Assembly (NCBI GenBank): GCA_033439265.1
Contig: JAVTVX010000034.1
Span: 9,765,001-9,829,000, forward strand
Source: Dillenia suffruticosa
Taxonomy: Eukaryota; Streptophyta; Magnoliopsida; Dilleniales; Dilleniaceae
Reading direction: 5' to 3'
DNA: 64,000 bases
Shown piece after piece: positions 58,201-64,000 of the stretch (position 1 is the stretch's first letter; the number at the start of each line of letters is the position of its first letter). The position numbers and the translations under genes are program-made. The notes beneath the pieces were generated by a model. It was not told the origin of the DNA and searched no databases. It saw only the letters and a list, made by a program, of their open reading frames with translations.

Positions 58201-60050
58201 TTATTTTTCTTTTTCTTCTACTTCTTGTTCATCATCTTCCGAGACCTTCATGATTTCTTGTATTCTTTTTTCTGCATCCTTCTAATCTTTAATGCAAATT
58301 AAGGTTTCTAAAGTATTGTCCGCTAAATTTGTACGTTTCTCGGTTAACACTCGATCACCTACACTAAAAGCACTTTCCGATGGCACTGTGGATATCGGAG
58401 AGGTTAGTACATCTCTAGTCACTTGGACCAAAATTAGATAATACGATACATTATTTTTCCACCAACCTAATATATCATATAAATCAGTATCATCAAAACC
58501 TTCTAATTTAGGTGTTTGTTTATATAAAAATAATTCATTAAATGATGACGAAATTTTTTATTTTTTTCCTAACATGTGTAAGGGATTAAATGAAAATGAA
58601 GATGATTGAGTGGTATTACTACTACTACTACCTATATTATTAGTATTTAAATTATTTTTTTCTTTTTCATATAGTTCAAATATTGCTTATAAAGTATGAG
58701 ACGTTTGTTGTTTTAAAAAATATGGATTAATAGACGCTTCTAATGGAAAAACTTGTGCAAAACAATCAATTAACATTTCAGTACCTTCAACTTTAACACG
58801 TGTATCTAATACACTTGCAACTAAATATAAAATTGAAATTTCTTAATAATATTTTAAAAATTTTATTTTCATAGAAAAAACAATTTCACTAAATCTTTCT
58901 TCATTTTCAAATTCATTAAATACATAAATAATTTTACAAAGATTCGAAAACATTAAATGAGTAATTGGATAATAATATTCAGAAAATAAATTTGTACATA
59001 AATAAAAAATTTTCAATAATTTAGTAAGTGTAAATGCAAAATCGAAAGTGTTATTATCGATAAAACCATATTCATAATTTGAATTTGCAAATTCAATTAA
59101 AATATTTTGAAAAGGAAGTACACCTTGTAATATGTCATATGTTGAATTCTACCTAGTGTCACATTCCATTTTAAATTTTTTAAATTTTTTATTATGTAAC
59201 AAATATAATTGTCTAATTTCTTGGGTTTTTACAGAAGAATTTCTTATTTGATGAATTAAATCCCGAATAAGTTTTAAAAATAATTCTCCCATTGCTAAAC
59301 CATCCTTAACACATAAATTAATTATATGGTATGGACATCTAGTATGAAAAAAAGTTCTATTTAAAATTGTGTTTAAAGAATTTTTTAAACTATTAACCGC
59401 AATAGTATTAGCCGAAACATTATCAAATGAAATAGAAAAAATTCTATCACTTATTCCATAGTATTCTTTTTTATAATATTCTTTTTCATGTTCATTTTTC
59501 CAACTATCCGAAGTTAATGAAAATTTACAATCACTAGTCATAAATTGTGTAATTATATTATTTTTTAATTCTTGATATCTATCTAATGATCTCTTTCTAC
59601 CGGATCTTCTACTACTTTTTTTATAACCAGATTGTAAATATTTTTGTACATATTCTTCAAATACGGGACGTGCAACTATGCTAAGTGATAATTCTTTTCT
59701 TACTAGCTATTCTATTTGTCCAATTTTTTCTTTATCTGAATTATATTTAAATGTACTAGTTATATTACCTTCCCCTATATCAATTTGTGTTTGTCTTGTT
59801 TGTGATAATTTATCTGGATGATTATTAACTAAGTGTCTTCTAAGTATGCTTACCCCCTGACCCTTCAAAAATTTATATTTTTGATGACAAATTTTACAAA
59901 TTGCTTTTTGTTCTTCATATTTTTTCTCAAAAAATGTCCATATATTAATTTCATCTTTTTTAGTCCGGTTGTATTAGATTCTGTATTACTTGGTTCAGTT
60001 TCTTCTAAAAGAGTTTCAATATCTATATTATCGGGAATTTCATTTTGAAA
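58201..60050 (-). pseudogene. hAT transposase (BED finger, RNase H-like core, dimerisation domain)
   Basis: Read on the minus strand from about 60050. A BED-type zinc finger (CKICHQKYKF, then RRHLVNNH; about 59905-59815) is followed by basic linker sequence. The catalytic region has MTSDCKFSLTSDSWKNEHEK, ISFDNVSANTIAVNSL, and CPYHIINLCVKDGLAMG (59541-59290). The C-terminal hAT dimerisation domain holds LYDILGWWKNNVSYY, STVPSESAFSVGDRVL and NTLETLICIKD (about 58480-58270). The end is TAA at 58201. Stops interrupt it at about 59707, 59148, 58845, 58688 and 58285; at 59148 and 58285 a TAG stands where a tryptophan is expected. The start codon is not certain. The domain order is complete, but the protein cannot be made as one chain. 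Confidence 0.88.
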
Positions 60051-60965
60051 AAAAAAGTGGAAGCAGAGGAGATTGTTGAGAAGATTGTGAAAATGAAATT
60101 TAAGATTAAATTTTTAAAAAAACTTTTAAAATTTAATTTTTTTTAAAAAAATTAATGCAAATGTAATGCAAATGCAAGAAAATAAAGATGCAAAAAAATT
60201 AAATGTACCGATTTGACGGATATCGCAGTTGTTTTTTACAAAATCTTGAATTTGAGCTCTCAACTTTGAAATCTTGTCAAATCTTGATCAATGTTGAAAG
60301 TCGTGGAAAATTTATAATCCTCCCTTCTCTACCCAGACCGTTCTGTAGCAAGAGCACCAGGAAAGTTCCCAGATAAGAGGTAGAGCTCGTCTGTCCTCGC
60401 TTAAATACCTCTTTCCTTCAACAATTAGTTACTTCCAGACAGAACTTTTCTAGACATGCTATACCGTTGCATACTGAGTCAATAAGTTTCACAAAAGTTT
60501 AGAATACAAGAATGGTAAAAAGGATAATGGAAATGATAATGGTGGAAATGATAATGGAAATGGTGTAGAAATTAACAAAAATGGTATAAAAATGGTATGG
60601 AGAATTTAAACAATGGTGAAAAGGAAATGATAATGTGTTTAATAAAGATAATGATAGAAATGAAAATGGAAATAGTATAAAAATTGATAGAAATGGTATA
60701 TAAAATGGTATAGAAAATTTTAAAAATGGTGAAGATGAAATGATAATGGAAATAGTAATGAAAATTGAGAGAATGTAGTAATATTGAGAGAATGTAGATG
60801 TGAGAGAGAGAGAGAGATATTTTATTGTGAAGATTTTGGAAATGGGGTGTAAGGTATTTATAGGAAAATTTTTTGATCTTATGGACCAAAATAACCTCAA
60901 AACTAATTGTTTTATAGCTGTTGGGAGGGGTAAAATTGGAAAAAATTCAAAAAAATAAAAAAGAG
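60051..60965 (-). other. 5' non-coding region of the hAT element
   Basis: AT-rich sequence with many diverged AATGATAATGG-type short repeats (60520-60760) that account for low-complexity open frames of up to 133 codons on the minus strand. A GA microsatellite lies at about 60797-60811. It probably includes the transposase promoter. Confidence 0.6.
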
Positions 60966-61234
60966 GGAGTATAGCCGTTGGAACCGGCCGGGCTAAGCCG
61001 GTTCAGTGCCGGGCCGGGCCGGTTCCGGGCAGGTTCCGGTTCAGGGCCGGTTCCGGTTCCAGGCCGGTTCCATTTCTGGGCCGGTTCACGGTTCCAAAAA
61101 GCCTTGAACCGGCCCGGCCCGATACAGTAACCGGTTCGGGTTACTATAGCACTGGGCTGGTTCACGGGCCGGGCTTTTTTCAGGCCAACCGGGCCAGTTT
61201 TCGGGCCCAAACCGGCCCGGGCTCATGTCTAACC

Positions 61235-62676
61235 TTGGCTAAGTTGACCCCAAGGAAGAAACCCATTTACTCCAAATGGATATACAAAATCATATATCAT
61301 TATGACGGGACATTGGAGCGATACAAGGCTCACTTGGTAGCCAAGGACTATACGCAAGTGAAATGGGTAAACTATACTAAAACTTTTGCCCCGCTAGCAA
61401 AACTTGCCACAGTCTGAGCCCTATTGGCTATAGGGGAGTTACACCAGCTTGTTGTTCATAATGCTTTCCTACATGGTGATCTTGAAGAGGAGGTGTACAG
61501 GACACCACCATTTGGTTACTTGTCTCTTACGGATGATCAAGTATGTCACTTGCGAAAATCTCTTTATGGTTTGAAGAAAGCATCTTGTCAGTGGTTTGCT
61601 AAATTTTCTACTGCCATCCTTCAATTTGGCTTTAACCAATCAAAAGTAGACATAGCCCTCTTCATCTATCACAAGGGCACTTTGTTCACTGCATTACTTG
61701 TGTACGTAGAAGATATTATTTTGCTAGCAACAACAACATCCATACTCAAACTGTTAAGAAATACTTGGATGACCATTTTCATATCAAGGACCTGGGCCCT
61801 CTCAAATATTTCCTTGGATTAGAAGTGGCTTGCTTTCCTGAGGGTATTGTCTTATCTCAATCCAAGTACGTATTAGATATTTTGCAGGAGGTAGGTCTAT
61901 TAGGTACCAAACCTTTACCCTTTTCTATTGAGCAAAATCACAAATTAGCTTTGGATGAAAGTACTACTCTTGATGATCCTACTGCATATTGTCGCCTTCT
62001 CGGGAAGCTCAATTACTTAACAATCACTCGATCATAGATCTGCTACTCAGTTCAAATCCTCTCTCAATTCATGCATCAACCCCAACATGGACATTGGTTA
62101 GCAGTTCTCCGTGTATTGCGATGTCTCAAATCTGTTCCTAGCCAAGACATTTTCTTTTCATCCACATCTGATTTTCAACTTCATGCCTACTATGATTCTA
62201 ATTGGGCTGGCTGTCCCCTTACTTGACGTTCTCTCACTGGTTATTTCATTATTCCTGGTTGCTCCCCTATCTCTTAGAAAAACAAGAAGCAAACTGTTAT
62301 ATCTTGTTCATTGGCTGATGCTGAATATCGCTCCATGCCTAGTATTGCTTGTGCACTCATTTGGCTTTATACTTTACTTCTTGATTTAACGGTTCCCATT
62401 TCTTCACCGACTCAATTGTATTGTGACAACCGTGGTGCCATCCATATTGTTGCCAACCTTGTATATTATGAACACATGAAACATATCAAAATCGATTATC
62501 ACTTCATTCGGGACTGTATCCAATCTGGCTCCATTGTGACATCGCATGTTTCTTCTCACATCCAGCTTGCTGACATCTTCATTAAAGTACTTGGTTCTAA
62601 TCGATTTTCTTTTCTATTAGGCAAGTTAGGTATATGTAATGTCATTCTCCTACTTGAGGGGGCGCATTGGAAGTAA
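61235..62676 (+). pseudogene. Copia reverse transcriptase and RNase H, downstream part
   Basis: The segment encodes NAFLHGDLEEEVYRTPPFGY and CHLRKSLYGLKKASCQW. The catalytic motif reads YVEDIILL (about 61701), with glutamate in place of the first catalytic aspartate. The connection domain is MDDHFHIKDLGPLKYFLGLE (61765 on) and RNase H follows with MADAEYRSM (62311) and YCDNRGAIHIVAN. Breaks are a TGA at 61416, a frameshift near 61770 and a TAG at 62035 with later frame changes. It is the continuation of 57391-57698 across the hAT insertion. Confidence 0.88.
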
Positions 62677-62905
62677 TTAGTGAGAATATTCATTTTCCAT
62701 ATTTATGTTGATTACATTTGACTTGTATTAGTAGTAATTAGGAGTTACTAGGGAGAATGTTAGTTTTTTATATTTGTAGGAATTACCTCTGAATTGTACC
62801 CTTGATTGTTTTGTAAGATCCAAAATTTAAGAGTTGATTGAAAACCCTTCTTATATAAAAATTCATCTATCTATAATAAAATCAATTATAAGGGGAACTC
62901 ATTTT

Positions 62906-63022
62906 TTCATCAAACCTCGTTGACAGATGAAAAAGAGCATCAAGAACAAGTTGATCTTATGGATGTCAAGCTTGAACAAGAGCATGAGCATATAATCACA
63001 ACTTAGGCTAGTAAATTTTAAA
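62906..63022. other. Short spacer between copia and CACTA
   Basis: No feature recognised. Confidence 0.5.
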
Positions 63023-64000
63023 TACTATAAAAAAAACACGGTTTAGCGATGGAAAAAATTCGTTACTATTTTGCGATGGATTTAGCAACAAAAAAAAATT
63101 TTGTTATTATTTTGCAACAAAATTTGTGACGAAAAAGTATTCGTGGCTAAATTAGCAATGGATATATTATTCGTGACTAAATTCATTGTTAATTGATAAC
63201 GAAAAATTTTTCATTACTAAATTTGTCACTAATTGATGATAAAAAATTTTTCGTTGCAAAATGTCACTAAATAGCGACGAATACAAATTTTGTGGCTAAA
63301 TTTTGCCATCAATACTGTTATCCGTCGCTAAATTTAGCGATAAAAAATTTTTGTGACAAAGTTCGTTGCTAATTCACGGTGGTATTTCTGAAAAGAGTGG
63401 CTAAATTTAGCCACGAATTCCGAATTCATGGCTAATTTAAAATAATATATTATATTAATAATATAATATATTAATTAAAAAATAATAATTTTTTATAAAA
63501 TAAAAAATGCTAACTTAAAATAAAATAATAAATGAATTAAAAAATAAATCATTATTATTCTTAAAAAAATAAAAATATAAAAAATAAAATAAATTAAAAA
63601 GCAAAATAAATTAAAATTTGATTTGTTAATATGATTTTTTTTTTTAATTTGTTATCTTATGCTCATATTTTATTTATAATAATAAAATAATATAAAATGA
63701 TAATTTGTTGAACTTAATAAAATCATTTTATATTATTTTATTATTATTAAAAAATTATAAACGTAAGATAACGAATAAAAAAAGGATCATATAAGTCATT
63801 ATGACATAGTGGTTATAACAATTGAATTTCTCCTTTCATGCTAAGGTTTGATTCAACGCGGTGACATTTTTGAGAAAAAAAAAAGTGCCTAAATTTAGTC
63901 ACGAATATAAAAAATCCGTGGCTAATTTAGCCACGAATTCCAAAAATTCGTGGCTAATTTAAAATAATATGTTATATTATTATTAATATAATATATTAAT
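63023..64000. mobile_element. CACTA-type transposon, left end, continuing past the window
   Basis: TACTATAAAAAAAACACGG at 63023 resembles the CACTA terminus CACTACAAGAAAAACACGG. It is followed by dense inverted copies of TTAGCGACGAA and TTCGTCGCTAA-like motifs to about 63370. A second motif family, AATTTAGCCACGAATTCC with its complement, appears at 63395-63430 and again at 63892-63960. The two blocks are separated by pure AT sequence. A polymerase III-like A/B-box pair at about 63808-63860 may be an embedded tRNA-type relic. No transposase is inside the window. Confidence 0.68.

Larger units (their letters stand above)
57699..61231 (-). mobile_element. hAT transposon, 3533 bp, with transposase relic
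   Basis: Terminal inverted repeats TAGTCATGGAACCGGGCCGG (start) and the complement of CCGGCCCGGGCTCATGTCTA (end) are flanked by a perfect 8-bp target duplication ACCTTGGC (57691-57698 and 61232-61239), the hallmark of hAT elements. GC-rich subterminal regions rich in CCGGGCCGG and GGTTCC occupy about 57705-57885 and 60970-61225. A transposase lies between them on the minus strand. It interrupts the copia reverse transcriptase and is therefore younger. Confidence 0.95.
57270..62905 (+). mobile_element. 5'-truncated Ty1/copia element split by a hAT transposon
   Basis: Coding sequence begins just before the reverse transcriptase (57270 on; YTQAIKDKRWQEVMKTELEA at 57610) and is interrupted at 57698. 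It resumes at 61240 with PIYSKWIYKIIYHYDGTLER and continues to the end of RNase H (about 62640). A purine tract CTTGAGGGGGCG (62653 on) and a probable 3' LTR (about 62666-62905, with TTATATAAAAATTCATC) follow. Gag, protease, integrase and the 5' LTR are missing; the left edge directly joins the decayed gypsy DNA. Confidence 0.88.

Noticed and set aside
60499..60900. Minus-strand frames of 105-133 codons rich in I, S and F
   Set aside because: They are made of AATGATAATGG-type simple repeats in the hAT leader and are not conserved protein sequence.

Overview
The window is nuclear DNA of a flowering plant, most likely a woody eudicot. It is AT-rich, its genes have introns, and it carries a large coiled-coil NBS-LRR (NLR) immune receptor gene of the class with several C-terminal LRR exons. 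It also holds Ty1/copia, Ty3/gypsy, hAT, Mutator-like, CACTA and tRNA-type SINE elements and a Caulimoviridae-like pararetrovirus fragment. No species is assigned. No bacterial-type genes, CRISPR arrays, rRNA genes or convincing tRNA genes were seen.

Left part (1-18.9 kb). The end of a CACTA transposon (1-587) is followed by a decayed NF-YA transcription factor gene (about 2.8-4.65 kb) whose first intron holds a 0.9-kb foldback Mutator-like element. Then come a SINE, a heavily decayed copia element (5.6-7.5 kb), a PPR pseudogene (9.4-9.9 kb), a copia gag remnant (10.9-11.3 kb), a CT-rich tandem duplication (12.2-12.7 kb) and a 4.06-kb copia element with both LTRs and a 5-bp target duplication (12843-16906).

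Centre (19-42 kb). The main gene is the plus-strand NLR: exon 1 (19029-21578) encodes the coiled coil, NB-ARC and first LRRs, and three further phase-0 LRR exons follow (26430-26882, 28593-29036, 30531-30974). Two small candidate terminal exons lie at 40120 and 40540. Exons 2 and 3 are a 2.17-kb tandem duplication whose coding differences are mostly amino-acid replacements. Intron 1 holds a broken duplicate of the exon-1 LRR and a pararetrovirus movement-protein fragment. The intron after exon 4 holds a 7.4-kb, nearly intact copia element (31059-38433). A third, decayed LRR-exon copy near 41.3-41.8 kb is cut by a SINE and followed by a hAT-type MITE.

Right part (42.9-64 kb). This is nested transposons. 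A decayed Ty3/gypsy element (about 42.9-57.1 kb) is interrupted by a gag-only LTR element (43936-53992), whose left LTR is interrupted by a 2.97-kb solo LTR (44350-47321). A 5'-truncated copia (57.27-62.9 kb) has its reverse-transcriptase region split by a 3.5-kb hAT transposon (57699-61231) with a recognisable transposase. The window ends in the start of a second CACTA element.

Only the NLR looks like a functional host gene. The rest is mobile DNA and gene relics. The NLR has apparently grown by internal exon duplication and intron insertions while its reading frame stayed open.
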